From NCBI RefSeq assembly GCF_000685235.1, contig NZ_ARYH01000001.1:1054001-1118000 (forward strand): DNA of 64,000 nucleotides. The letters run 5' to 3'. The position numbers were made by a program, and so were the translations under genes. Within the stretch, counting starts at the first letter, position 1, and every line of letters begins with the position of its first letter. This document shows, piece after piece, positions 16,884 to 27,000 of the stretch. This DNA comes from Hyphomonas adhaerens MHS-3 (GTDB taxonomy: Bacteria > Pseudomonadota > Alphaproteobacteria > Caulobacterales > Hyphomonadaceae). Below the pieces are notes generated by a model, which was not told the origin of the DNA, did no database searches, and saw only the letters and a list, made by a program, of their open reading frames with translations.

Positions 16884-17164
16884 GCACCATGAAAATAGAA
16901 GTAGACCGGGCACATTTTCAGATGAACATCGCTCGGAACCAAAAGGTCATTTGTGCGGGTTCGCTTCGTCTTTTCTCTGCACCGATTGCCTGCCTCGTTG
17001 CGAACCACTGTTCCGATGTTGAAATACCGGTGTTGACGACGGGAAAGACGGTCGCTTTGGCGAAATGGCCTGATACAATGAACTTCAGGCAAACTGTCCG
17101 GATCGACCCGTTTGGTCGCCGTAAAGACGAAAAGGAGACCTGCTTCGGAGCGGCCTTACGGTGA
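16880..17164 (+). CDS. Possible small protein, doubtful
   Basis: A 94-codon frame starts in an ATGA overlap with the preceding stop, which argues for coupling. It has no clear ribosome binding site, and the composition (mixed Cys, His, Arg) is not distinctive. It could be a real short cargo gene or chance. A reverse-strand frame covers the same bases and is no more convincing. Confidence 0.3.
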   Translation: MSTMKIEVDRAHFQMNIARNQKVICAGSLRLFSAPIACLVANHCSDVEIPVLTTGKTVALAKWPDTMNFRQTVRIDPFGRRKDEKETCFGAALR

Positions 17165-17228
17165 AGTTTGAAGTAAGGCCTCATACAAAATCACTTCCCG
17201 TTTGTTGTATGTAGTTGGATTTGCGCAC

Positions 17229-17274
17229 GTCGGGGTAGCGACACGCTCTTCGCTACGGCGAACCCGCTACCGAC
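17229..17274. promoter_or_regulatory. Inverted repeats upstream of the sigma-factor gene
   Basis: GTAGCGA (17235-17241) and TCGCTAC (17250-17256) form a 7-bp inverted repeat with an 8-base spacer, and a third CGCTAC follows at 17265-17270, allowing an alternative hairpin with 17229-17240. The cluster lies about 95 bases before the sigma-factor start and may be an operator or an RNA structure in its leader. Confidence 0.4.
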
Positions 17275-17365
17275 AAGTAGGGATAAGAAATACTCGTAGC
17301 CGTCCTTGGGATGGTCCCAAAACGGCCAATTGACTTCTCATAGCTAACATAATTGGAACCAGAAA

Positions 17366-18073
17366 ATGATGCCGGATGGAGAAAAATCGTACTTAACCAG
17401 ACCGCCCGGAGCACCGAAGGGTTCACCCTATTCGGCATCCGATTGTGATAAGATCATTTCCCGCGTGCTGCACCGTTACACCCCACACATCTATGCCTTC
17501 GCGAAGAGTCGACTGAGAAGCGACATGAAACAAAAGTTTGTCTCAGGTGTGTTTATGGGAATAAGCAGCATGGTCAGACGTGGAACGCCCCCTTTTGACG
17601 AGTGTGTCGTCGATGGCAAAATAAACTGGGACCGGTATGGGCCAATAATTTATAAGCTGATCAAGGAGCGAATGAATTGGGACCGGAAGTCGTTATTTAA
17701 AAGCTATTTCAAGAAACGTCAGGTAGTCCCGAAAGAAACTTCCCTGCATCCTCTCGAGTCATTCCTTAGCGAGCCCGTTCCCGAGCAAGAGCTGGATGAC
17801 CCCTGGCCGTCCTACGAATTCGTCGAAAGAGACATGACATCGATATTGGAGTATCTGGTCGAGTGCCGATTGATGAACGATCTGGCTCGACAGTGCTTTC
17901 TGCTGCGTGTTCGCGAGGAGCTAACCTATGTCGAAATCGGCGAGAGAATCGGCAGGTCAAAAACAAGAGCTGAGTACTGGCACAAGAAAGCGGTCGAAGT
18001 GCTAGAGAATGAAAACATTCGTGAACGGATTCGAAGCCATTTCGAAGGAGGTGGTCATGAATCAAGAAAGTAA
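17366..18073 (+). CDS. Sigma-70-like (ECF-type) sigma factor
   Basis: The 235-aa protein has a sigma region 2-like start (VLHRYTPHIYAFAKSRL), a middle segment longer than in a minimal ECF factor, and a C-terminal region 4-like helix-turn-helix: CFLLRVREELTYVEIGERIGRSKTRAEYWHKKAVEVL. It should direct RNA polymerase to a small set of promoters, most simply those of this cargo. Its 3' end contains the strong AAGGAGGT site for a short overlapping ORF, followed by the 260-aa and 1403-aa genes. An element-borne sigma factor heading such an operon suggests induced expression. Divergence makes the exact subfamily unclear. Confidence 0.75.
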   Translation: MMPDGEKSYLTRPPGAPKGSPYSASDCDKIISRVLHRYTPHIYAFAKSRLRSDMKQKFVSGVFMGISSMVRRGTPPFDECVVDGKINWDRYGPIIYKLIKERMNWDRKSLFKSYFKKRQVVPKETSLHPLESFLSEPVPEQELDDPWPSYEFVERDMTSILEYLVECRLMNDLARQCFLLRVREELTYVEIGERIGRSKTRAEYWHKKAVEVLENENIRERIRSHFEGGGHESRK

Positions 18074-18152
18074 TAGCGGCATAACTTCGCGCCAAATCCA
18101 ATTTTACTCAGGCCGTTTCGTGCTTGAGATTCGGAGTGTAACCAATGACTAA
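18057..18152 (+). CDS. 31-codon ORF bridging the sigma factor and the 260-aa gene
   Basis: An ATG at 18057 lies six bases after AAGGAGGT, the best ribosome binding site seen in the element. The frame overlaps the end of the sigma-factor gene and runs 8 bases into the next gene, ending at TAA 18150-18152. The predicted peptide begins MNQESNSG and ends SVTND. It may encode a small peptide or serve only to carry ribosomes from the sigma gene to the next start. There is no homology I can recognise. Confidence 0.5.
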   Translation: MNQESNSGITSRQIQFYSGRFVLEIRSVTND

Positions 18153-18927
18153 GAGGAATAAAAGTCAGTCCTCTGACGAGATCATAGAACTGATGTTGCA
18201 AAAGGCTCGTATTCTTGACGGTCTAGAAGATGGCGAAGCAGAAGATGAGCCGGCGCCATTTCTGCTAGAGGGCTACCGGTTTGATCAGGATTTTGAAAGT
18301 GCTATAGATACGGCCCTTGAGCAGTGCGGAATTTCGCGGACGGAATTTGACAAGCACTTCGATGATCCGGTCGTGGACGACTGTGCTGATGGCCAGAGTG
18401 GTGTGGGTCCGCAACGGATAGCGCAAAAATTTGGACAAAATCTGGCGGGATTCTCCGATTGGGTGAATGCGACCCTCAATAATCTGGGGGGGGCGTTTGG
18501 GCGCCCTGTGTATGCGATGGCTAGTTCTGGGCGAGCCACTCGTCGGAGATCAGCATCTCGATCGAACAATGTTTCGTCAGTAGACCGAATTTGGATGCAG
18601 GGAGACGTTAAGCTCTCGCTGCATAGCTCCGGTAAACGCGAACTCAAAGTTACCTTGCTTGTCGAGGGAGATGTTCATGGCAAGCCCACCAGACTGTGCT
18701 GGCTGGATGAATCATCCTTTAGCGCTGGGCCTGAAGATCCGCTGACGCTGATCACATTTCCAATCGATTGTCAGGATGATGGAACTTATCGGGTGATAAT
18801 CCCTGCGGGTATCTACAGCAAGAGAATGCAGTTGATAGCAGCTTCAGAAGAACGGGATGATGTGGAGGAGACGTATGTGCGTCTTCTGCTTCCCTTTTTG
18901 GAAACAGAGCAGGTGCTGTCCGAGTAA
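18145..18927 (+). CDS. 260-aa protein between sigma factor and Lon-like protein, function unknown
   Basis: The first half is acidic and mostly helical (EIIELMLQKARILDGLED, then a Phe/Asp-rich part). A basic Ser/Arg linker (SSGRATRRRSASRS) leads to a beta-rich C-terminal domain of about 100 residues with strands such as KLSLHSSGKRELKVTLLVEG and TYRVIIPAGIYSKRMQLI. No membrane segment or signal is present. Its place directly after a sigma factor and one base before the 1403-aa gene suggests an anti-sigma or adaptor role that senses a signal and controls both, but no anti-sigma motif is evident. Own ribosome site GGAG lies 8 bases before the ATG. Confidence 0.65.
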   Translation: MTKRNKSQSSDEIIELMLQKARILDGLEDGEAEDEPAPFLLEGYRFDQDFESAIDTALEQCGISRTEFDKHFDDPVVDDCADGQSGVGPQRIAQKFGQNLAGFSDWVNATLNNLGGAFGRPVYAMASSGRATRRRSASRSNNVSSVDRIWMQGDVKLSLHSSGKRELKVTLLVEGDVHGKPTRLCWLDESSFSAGPEDPLTLITFPIDCQDDGTYRVIIPAGIYSKRMQLIAASEERDDVEETYVRLLLPFLETEQVLSE

Positions 18928-21900
18928 ATGAGTAACAAGCTATCTGACCACTGGTTGCGCGATCAATCATTTGCATTTGCCGCAACTTTGCTCGGGGATT
19001 ACGATCCGGAAATTTTTGAACCGCGCCAATCGGCCTGCGCCATGCTATTGGCGCAGAGCGTTGACACTGTTCGCGCAGGGTTGATTTCAGACAGCACTCT
19101 TTCGCTTATCAGTACAATCGATGAATCCTATGTTGATGAGTCGTTTCTCGCGAAAAATGGATGGAATGAACTAACAGCGGCTGCTTTGCCGTTGGGCCAT
19201 GCGGTGTTGGTGGCGCGAGAGGAGTTAAGTAAGCGGGATGAGGTATCAGCAAACGGATTAAACCGGGTTCTTATCTCTCATGCTGTCTATGTCCTGAAGC
19301 GACGACATATGACTGCCGTCAAATTTCTCAAGTGGCTTCAGAGGGCCGTACCTGGCGCCGTGCCGGGCGTTGATAGAGCCATTCAAAATATTCGAGCCGG
19401 GGGGGCTGGATTTGTTGAGCGCGTTGAACAAGCCCTGGCAGCAAGCCGAGATGCCGATCTGCAAACGAGAGACCGCCTCGAAGAGATTGATCGCTTTCAC
19501 GATTTGATCCTTGACGCGGCAGAAGCAGATCGTGACTTATTGCATCCTTGGTGGACCAGAATCTGTATGGCTTACAGGAGTAGTTTGTTCTGCTGGCCGC
19601 TGCTTATCGAAGGTAACAGTAGTGATGATGAATCCGCTATACCTACCGGACGCGGACTGAGTCTTCCGGTATCCTTGTTCCTGCTGGAGGATGGAAAATC
19701 ATCGTGGAAGAGCGGGCAGAATTTTTATGGCCAGAGGATTTGGTTCAAATACAAACTATCAAAAACTGAGGAAAAATTCTCCACTGAACCAAGATTTCGG
19801 GAGGCGCGCGATGAGCTTCCCGCGCACATAGACGGTTTTCATTTCGGCTTCACGCAAGAGTGGTGGACCGCTTTTGCCATCGGAGTTGATGTCGCCAAGA
19901 AGCTCTGGTCGAGCCAGAATGGTCGTCTTCGGTTTGCTGATAAGCAGGCTGCACAAGCGAAGCTTCAAGCGAGTCTGAATGTAGATCTGAGGGCGGCTTG
20001 CGACATTGTCGAGTCCGTCTATTCGCTTGTGCCTGATAATGCCTGGAAAGCTCTGCGGCCGTGCGACCGCTTTTTCATGGTCGGAGATCGCAGTGCGGAG
20101 GCCTACTGGGTCCAATGTGTATTGGGCCTCCTTCTGCCAGCGCGTGAAATTCCGCTTGGCCTCTGTACGGGAAGGGTGGAGTACCTCGACGGTGAATTTG
20201 AAATGGAGGATGTCGCCGGGGTGGTTGCCAAGCTCGAATACGCTAATCGAGCTGGAGTTCCGCGAGTTGTGCTTCCGGGGGACCGCCAAGAGTATTTTGA
20301 GGGGGGCGTCGATGATGAAAAAGAAAGCAGCGTACAAGCAGAGGTGGCGGAGTTCCTGGATCGAATCGCAGCAGACCAGTCTCGGAAGACCCTTGAAATC
20401 AACTTCGCCCGCTCCGCGCGGGCGGCCGCTGATGCAATGCAGTCCGCCGGTTGGAGGCGGACGAGTTTCTTGCGTACAGCCGGGCTTCAGAAAACTCTCA
20501 GCTATCACCAGCACCGTTTGTTTATTCGAGACTTGTTGAAAAGTAGCAAGCTCAAGCGCCGACTGAAGAAGAAAGACGTCGAATGGTACAACAACCATCG
20601 AAAATGGTTTGATGTTGAGACGGAACAATTGGAGGACTTGGACTCGGTACTATTATCGAGCGCCAAAAGATCGGTAAAGTACGTCTACGGAAATCAACTC
20701 ATCGGTAAGATACCTGGAGCCTCAATTGAGCAAACTCTGGGCAAATGGATCGCGTGGAAAGACAACCAGATTAGGAGTGGAGAGGAGACGGGGTACCGAG
20801 GGCCCGGGCTTGGTGTTCTCGCTCTGCGGACTGCCGATGGCGATCGCGAGATTCGTGTGTGGGCTGCGCTCTCTGAGATGCTGGATGCCGATGACGGCTG
20901 GTGGGACCAGTTCCAGTGGTCTGATTTACCTATGTCTGCCCAGTTTCTGGCGCAGCTCCTGTGCAACCAGCGGGCGGATCCAACTGTCAGCGTGGGTTCC
21001 GCGCCGGATCTTATAATAATCTTCGACGATGCCGGCATGACGCAAACCAGAACAAATGTTGTTTTTCCAAAGAATTTCCACCATCAGTTTTTTGACCTAC
21101 TCAATCCTCGTCATCCGGAAAACCACAAGCGGGATTTTCTGGACGAAGCACTGAAGCGGTTCGGCGGCGGTGCCCTCAATCATCCCACGCGCATTATCGT
21201 GGTCCTTCCTGGCGATGAGGAGCTGTCTGACAATAGGGGGAGTGTGCTTGAGCAGGCAGACCGTGATATCTTGGAGCGTCTCGCAGTCTTTCGCTTTGGA
21301 TTTAGTCGGCAGGCGGCATTTTCAATGGCAAATTTCCGTCGAGAGGTCGAAGGTCGTTTGAGCTGGAAGGAATTCGAACTTGCCGCGGGCCGTTTAATTA
21401 AGAACAAGTTGCTCACAGGCAGTAGGGACATCCTTGTAGTTCCCAGTGCAACTCGAAAACTTCTCGGTGATTTCAGCCTGTTGAAAGACCCAGATGCGCA
21501 TCAACATGCTGCGGAGTCACTTTGCCCTATTCTCAATCCGAAGGGTGTGCGAATTTCAGCTAACAGAGATCGTCAACTAGAGCCAGAGAGCATTCTGGAA
21601 GCAGACTGGCACTTGCAGCGCGCATACTCATTGGTCCCCTGGCGTTTCCAACCCAAAAGACCCAAGCGAAATGGAAGACCGAGAGTTGCCGATTCTCAGG
21701 CTCTTCTTACGTTTCTGCGTACTTCGCCAGATTGGGATACAGTGAAGCGCCTTCGGGTCAATTCCAAGACACGGAAGGAGAGCCTAGATCTGTGCAAAGA
21801 GCTTTTCGACACTCAGCGTACCCTTACCGGACAACAACCTCAATCCACCACTATCGCTCTTTATATTGAAACGTTGGGGAGACTTTATAGGAACGAGCAA

Positions 21901-23139
21901 CAACGTCAGGACCAGATTGATTCTTTGGCGGACGACATCGTATATCATGTGGATACCGCAATCGAGCATTTGAAATCGGAGGAGTTAAGCAAATCCGAGT
22001 GGCAACGGCGCCTCCGTCATCTCTTTTCTAGGCAGGTCTTTGCGTTGCGAATGCTTGGATTGCCATTGACTGATCATCGGGTGGCTGGTTCGAAATCATA
22101 CTTAGATAATGCGATCACAGAAATTCTGGAACGAGATTTCATCGGCGGCTTAGGTGAAGACCTTGGTGGGTTAGACGATTATCCAATTTCTCACGACTTC
22201 TGGCGTTGTATGTGGTCCGATGGAAAGGACGAGGGAACACCAAACAAGACGTTGAGTTTGAACGAGCGGTCCACTTATGCTTATGCGGCGGCTAGGGCTA
22301 GTCTTGGGCAGAGGCGTGTGGGCAGGCCTTCCAAGGCTCCTTGGGACGAACCATGGATTGCGTACTTTATTCTCACACAGCCCGAATATGTCGCTGCAGC
22401 CCAACTGGTTGGGCCGCTGAGCACGTGGCGGGAGATTTATGGAAGTCCGCCCGAGTCTGCTTCGGGTTTTGGTTCTCGGGTTTTGAATTTGCAGCCGCAT
22501 GCCAAAAAGAGAAAAGGCAAATGGGAGGAGGCCTGGTCCGGCGATATTCTCGGAGCGTGTCTAAACTTATGGAGCTACTTGACGCACCCAGATAACACAC
22601 AAAGACTTTTTGGCGCTCCAGTGGCCCCGGCGCTTGATTTAATTAGAGTACTGGCGTTGGAGGAAAGCCTGCCAGCCTACCTGTTCTTGAAACAGTGCGG
22701 AACGGAATGGCTCGATAGGTTCGCAACCATCGTTACACAAAGCAGCAACCGTTGGTCAGAACCAGCCCATGGCACGTACGGCTTTGTCGCTGAAGCGTGG
22801 ACTACTTTCGGGAATACAGTGGTCGGGTTGTCAGCCGGATGGATCGCGATGCTCGATAGTCTTGATGGCCTTGCCGACGATGATGCGCGTCTGTTCCGTG
22901 TCACGGGTTGGCTCCGCGCCTTTGAAGCGGCTCGCATTGATAACGTTCGGCACTCGGATCCTGAGAACCTCGCTGGAATTGCCAGCAATATGCCATCGAT
23001 TCAGGATTTCAGAAACGCGGCCTTTCGCGCAAAAAGGAATGCGGACCACATCTTTAAGTTGCGCAATGCGCGTGGTTGGGCGCTCTATGGGCATTATCGG
23101 ATGCTGCTGTCTGAAATCGTACGTTCGGTACCCACTTGA
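18928..23139 (+). CDS. 1403-aa protein with Lon-like Ser-Lys protease domain and P-loop-less STAND-like region
   Basis: This starts one codon after the preceding stop. Residues 1-370 are mainly helical. Residues about 380-450 resemble a Lon (S16) proteolytic domain: Ser389 in GDRSAEAYW, TG at 414-415 at exactly the Lon spacing, and Lys435 in VVAKLEYANRAGVPRVVLP, only three residues further than in Lon, so the Ser-Lys dyad could be intact. Residues about 690-800 read like a STAND NTPase core, with the Walker-B-like PDLIIIFDDAG (Asp700-Asp701), RIIVVLPGDEE and the winged-helix phrase ERLAVFRFGFSRQAAF. I find no Walker A, so this part is probably inactive. The rest is helical. It is likely the effector of the sigma-factor operon. 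Confidence 0.65.
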   Translation: MSNKLSDHWLRDQSFAFAATLLGDYDPEIFEPRQSACAMLLAQSVDTVRAGLISDSTLSLISTIDESYVDESFLAKNGWNELTAAALPLGHAVLVAREELSKRDEVSANGLNRVLISHAVYVLKRRHMTAVKFLKWLQRAVPGAVPGVDRAIQNIRAGGAGFVERVEQALAASRDADLQTRDRLEEIDRFHDLILDAAEADRDLLHPWWTRICMAYRSSLFCWPLLIEGNSSDDESAIPTGRGLSLPVSLFLLEDGKSSWKSGQNFYGQRIWFKYKLSKTEEKFSTEPRFREARDELPAHIDGFHFGFTQEWWTAFAIGVDVAKKLWSSQNGRLRFADKQAAQAKLQASLNVDLRAACDIVESVYSLVPDNAWKALRPCDRFFMVGDRSAEAYWVQCVLGLLLPAREIPLGLCTGRVEYLDGEFEMEDVAGVVAKLEYANRAGVPRVVLPGDRQEYFEGGVDDEKESSVQAEVAEFLDRIAADQSRKTLEINFARSARAAADAMQSAGWRRTSFLRTAGLQKTLSYHQHRLFIRDLLKSSKLKRRLKKKDVEWYNNHRKWFDVETEQLEDLDSVLLSSAKRSVKYVYGNQLIGKIPGASIEQTLGKWIAWKDNQIRSGEETGYRGPGLGVLALRTADGDREIRVWAALSEMLDADDGWWDQFQWSDLPMSAQFLAQLLCNQRADPTVSVGSAPDLIIIFDDAGMTQTRTNVVFPKNFHHQFFDLLNPRHPENHKRDFLDEALKRFGGGALNHPTRIIVVLPGDEELSDNRGSVLEQADRDILERLAVFRFGFSRQAAFSMANFRREVEGRLSWKEFELAAGRLIKNKLLTGSRDILVVPSATRKLLGDFSLLKDPDAHQHAAESLCPILNPKGVRISANRDRQLEPESILEADWHLQRAYSLVPWRFQPKRPKRNGRPRVADSQALLTFLRTSPDWDTVKRLRVNSKTRKESLDLCKELFDTQRTLTGQQPQSTTIALYIETLGRLYRNEQQRQDQIDSLADDIVYHVDTAIEHLKSEELSKSEWQRRLRHLFSRQVFALRMLGLPLTDHRVAGSKSYLDNAITEILERDFIGGLGEDLGGLDDYPISHDFWRCMWSDGKDEGTPNKTLSLNERSTYAYAAARASLGQRRVGRPSKAPWDEPWIAYFILTQPEYVAAAQLVGPLSTWREIYGSPPESASGFGSRVLNLQPHAKKRKGKWEEAWSGDILGACLNLWSYLTHPDNTQRLFGAPVAPALDLIRVLALEESLPAYLFLKQCGTEWLDRFATIVTQSSNRWSEPAHGTYGFVAEAWTTFGNTVVGLSAGWIAMLDSLDGLADDDARLFRVTGWLRAFEAARIDNVRHSDPENLAGIASNMPSIQDFRNAAFRAKRNADHIFKLRNARGWALYGHYRMLLSEIVRSVPT

Positions 23140-23288
23140 TCTCTGGTCGATAGTCCACTCCCGGATATTGCTACTCCGTTATCCGAAATCTTTTGTCTTT
23201 CGACGTGTTCAGCGGGAAAAGTGCGCCGATTGATCGACTTCCTAGTCAAGCCTGCCAGCCTGGCCGGCCTGATCAGAAGGAGAAGTCG

Positions 23289-23705
23289 ATGTCAAATCAC
23301 ATAGCGAAGAGACTAATGAAGCGTGCACAGATGTGGGGAGCCACTAACTTGCGCATTGAGTATGGCGGTAAGCATCCCAAGCTTGTTGGGGATTTTGAAG
23401 GCGCTACATTCAAGTACGTTGTCCCCGCAACTTCAGGCGATCGACGCTCTGAGTTAAACTGTCTGTGTGGCTTGCGCCGGATGCTCGGTGTCACAAGGAA
23501 CGAGCAGCAAAAATTGCGTCAGGCGCCCCGACGTCGCCGGCGCCTCCGTCCGCATGACGCAACACCCAAGTTCAAACCGGTCTCTGCGCCCAAGACGCAA
23601 CGTGAAGACAAGTTTTACACCCCTCTTGCGCGCTTGATGGAAACCTTCTCGGGGGAAGAGCGGGCCAACATTTCCCACATGACCTACAATCCGGATGAAT
23701 GCTAA
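23289..23705 (+). CDS. Small basic protein with HicA-like/phage-type core
   Basis: The ATG at 23289 follows AAGGAG and gives 138 residues. The N-terminal 65 residues (MSNHIAKRLMKRA, then GGKHPKLVGDFEG, VVPATSGDRRSELN and LRRMLG) resemble short phage and plasmid proteins with a HicA-like, RNA-binding type fold. An Arg-rich stretch (QAPRRRRRLRP) and an unstructured tail follow. It stands between the two giant cargo genes, 149 bases after the first. Binding to nucleic acid is likely; the role is unknown. Confidence 0.6.
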   Translation: MSNHIAKRLMKRAQMWGATNLRIEYGGKHPKLVGDFEGATFKYVVPATSGDRRSELNCLCGLRRMLGVTRNEQQKLRQAPRRRRRLRPHDATPKFKPVSAPKTQREDKFYTPLARLMETFSGEERANISHMTYNPDEC

Positions 23706-24027
23706 CGGGGATGGGTACAGAAACGATGCTTAGAAGGGATGGGGACGACTTCTGATCACATCTGCCTGGCAACCCGCGACGCCGGATATCATTGTGACAA
23801 CACCTATTTCCCCTTTTGTTTTTATTTCGCGGTACTGTGTGCAAATGTCACCCGCCGGTTCTGTTGAGTTTACCTTTTGACATCAACCCCACCCTCCCCA
23901 TCTTGAAGTTCGACAGGCAAAGTCACCGAATTAGATAGTCCCAGTATTTAGAATAACGCATCGGCTGTCTCGCGAGTCGGCATTTCAGAACAATGAGGCG
24001 GAGGATGAGAAAATAGGCACGCCTAAA
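23706..24027. other. Intergenic region before the nuclease-STAND gene
   Basis: These 322 bases contain no supported gene. The right half is AT-rich and presumably holds the promoter of the 1775-aa gene; GAGGCGGAGGATGAG (23995-24009) is purine-rich, but it is too far from the ATG at 24028 to be its ribosome binding site. No clear palindrome was found. Confidence 0.4.
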
Positions 24028-27000
24028 ATGAAATCCAGATCATCTGAACTTACCGGCGGCGAGGGATTTACCTACGAAGATGTTGTCGCTGCCTATTATC
24101 TTACCTCTTTATTGAGGATGGATGCCGCCCCTGGCATCGACGGTTCCGTGTTTCGAGTTGCCGTCCAACAGCAGGCTCAAGGTGAGCCCATGGATGATCT
24201 TATCGTCGACACTTCTGTCGATGGCGAAACAAGGAGATTGAGTCTTCAGGTAAAGAGGTCAGTCACGATCAGCGATGCTGAGTCCAATACGGACTTTCGC
24301 GAAATCATTGCAGGCGCGAAAGATACACGTGCGAAAGCGGATTTTCTTAAAGGGCGAGATCGTTATGGCTTTGTGGCCCGTACGGTAGGAGATGGCCGCT
24401 TCCAGTCCTTGAACCGAATTATCGATTGGGCGCGAGCTAGCGACAGCGCTTCTCATTTTGCTGCACGATTTGAACCGAACGCAGAAGCGAACCAAACCGA
24501 TATCCTTGTGCGTCGGCAAATTTGCAACTTGCTTACGCCAGCAAGTGTCGAGGAAGAGCGTGCATTCTTCTCAGATTTCGTTGCACTGCAACTAGATGGA
24601 TTTGAAGTTAATGCTCCACGCTACACGGAATATTGCAACCGGCTTTCCGACATCGTCTCTGATCGCTCAGAAGGTGGAGCGGCTCTCGGAGCAATTTTGT
24701 GTCGATTGGTGCGAGAAGGAGAGGGCAAGGCAAAGGTGTGGACTCGTCCTTCGCTCCTCTTCGACCTTCGTTCGATTATAAAGCTGAATACAGCTCCCGC
24801 TTTTGCTTCCGACATCTCGATTTTGCACGGAATGTCGATTGCTGCGTGCCAAGATATAACGATGGATATAGACGGAGTGACATTGGATCGATCCGATCTG
24901 GTTGTTGCTGTCAACGAAGCGTCGGGGAGCTTCAGATTTACAAACATTCGTGGACTGCCCGGTGCTGGAAAGTCCGTCATTCTCCGACGCATCGTTGATC
25001 TAGCTTCAAAAGAGGGGCCGGTCCTCCTCTTGAAATCTGATCGGTTGGAGGGTGCGTCCTGGGTAAGTCATGCAAATGCAATTGGGCTCCGAACCAGCGA
25101 TCCTCATGAGCTGTTAGCGCAAATTGGCGCGGTTGGGACGCCGGTATTGTTCATCGACGGCATCGATAGGATACCCCCCGATCGCCGAGGCGTTATAAAA
25201 GACCTTATGCAAGCGATTGAGTGCGATCCAGCTCTCGATCATTGGCGAGTTATAGCGACCTCACGGGATCAGGGGCTCGAAGCTTATCGCAACTGGGTGC
25301 CTGTTACCTTTTACAAATCGACAGGCATTGGCGACGTGCATGTCGAAGGTCTGAACGACGAAGAATCGAAGCAGTTAGCCGAAGCCATTCCAAGTTTGAG
25401 GCCGCTTCTATTCGGTTCTGAAGGCGTGAAATTAATTGCGCGCCGCCCATTCTTTGCGTCAGTGCTCGCAAAGAGAAAGGGCGATGATGAACTAGACCCG
25501 CCAACAACCGAAACCGCGCTAATTGATGCTTGGTGGAAAGCTGGAGGTTATAACGCTGAACCGCATCATGTTTTGGCGCGACAACGGGCGCTGCTAGAGT
25601 GCGCTGTAAAAGGCGCATCTGCTCTGGGTAAATCCATACGCCTGCGATACTTGGAGGGTTCAGCGCAAGTCGCCCTGCCAGGTCTTCTTCAAGATGACGT
25701 TTTTCAAAGCCTAGAAGACGGCGTCGAAATTTCGTTCGCCCACGACATCTATTTCGAGTGGGCTTTTTACAAGCTCTTGATTGATGCCGGGGAGGATTGG
25801 ATCAACGTGTTGAAAGCGGCTGGTGAGCCACCACTCCTCGGGCGAATTGTTGGCCTTTATTCCCAGAGAGAGTTTGAGCGCTCCGAAAATTGGTCTGCAA
25901 ACTTTCTGGCTCTCAACGAAAGTTCACTTCGTCCGCAATGGCGACGCGCGTGGATGCTCGGTCCAACCTACAGCGTGACATTCACTGAGAAAATCACTCA
26001 ATTTGAAGTGTTACTTTTCGGGCAAAATTTCGAATGGTTAGGCAGGTTCCTGACTTGGTTCCAAGCAGAAGGCACGATCCCTAACCCAATCGTTCTTAAG
26101 CTGCCACCGACAACTCTTGATAGTGCTGCTCTAATTCGAGCGGCAGATTATCTTGGTTGGCCATCCGATGTTGCTGCGTGGCGCCGCGTGCTGGATTGGT
26201 TGTTGGCGCAGATTGATCAGTTGCCGGCTTCTGTTTTGCCGAGTGTCGCCAGCCTATTCGCTGTATGGCAAAACATGTTTTCTGACCTGAAGAACCCGAT
26301 ATCCCAACAAATATTGAATTGTGTGCAAAATTGGCTTGATGAGCTTCAAAGCGTGAGGCGCCCAGATGATCCGACTAGAAATAGATGGAAAGATTTGGAG
26401 CAGGACGTATACGCACAATTCGTCTCGTCTCTTCGCAACCTCATTCTTCGATCTGCGCGAGCCTTCCCAGAGTTTGCGACGGGTGTCGTTGAAAATTATC
26501 CGGCTAACCAACGGAATGGAGACGAGCAGTTTATAGAAATTGCGGCATTTTCCCCTATCCTGGTGGAAACATGTCCGGATGCCATCGCAGACATGGTTCG
26601 CCGAGCACTCATGGAAGAATTACCGCAGCAGAAGATTGATAGGGAACGACGAGAGTCTGAGACGCATTATGCCCATCTGAGAGCGATCCGTGAGAAGCCG
26701 GAAGGTGAGCGAACCGAACACGAAAAGAAAATTCTCTCGTTTCCTCGTAGTATTGAGTCAAGCAGAGAATATGACTTTGACGATATCGGCATTGAAAAAC
26801 ATCATCGAGCATTTTTTCCCTCAACTCCGCTCGACCAACCCTTTGCGGCATTGCTGGAGAAGGCTCCCGAAAAGGGGTTGAAGCTCATATGTGATTTAAG
26901 CAATCACGCTACGGAGGGGTGGAGACAAATTCATTCAATCAATTCTCCAAAATATGGCACACCGTTGCCGCTTACGATCTATTGGCCTTGGGGGCAGCAA

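Noticed and set aside
18928..23139. GKSS at residues about 250 of the 1403-aa protein as a Walker A
   Set aside because: The required glycine five residues before is missing and it lies far before the Walker-B-like strand.
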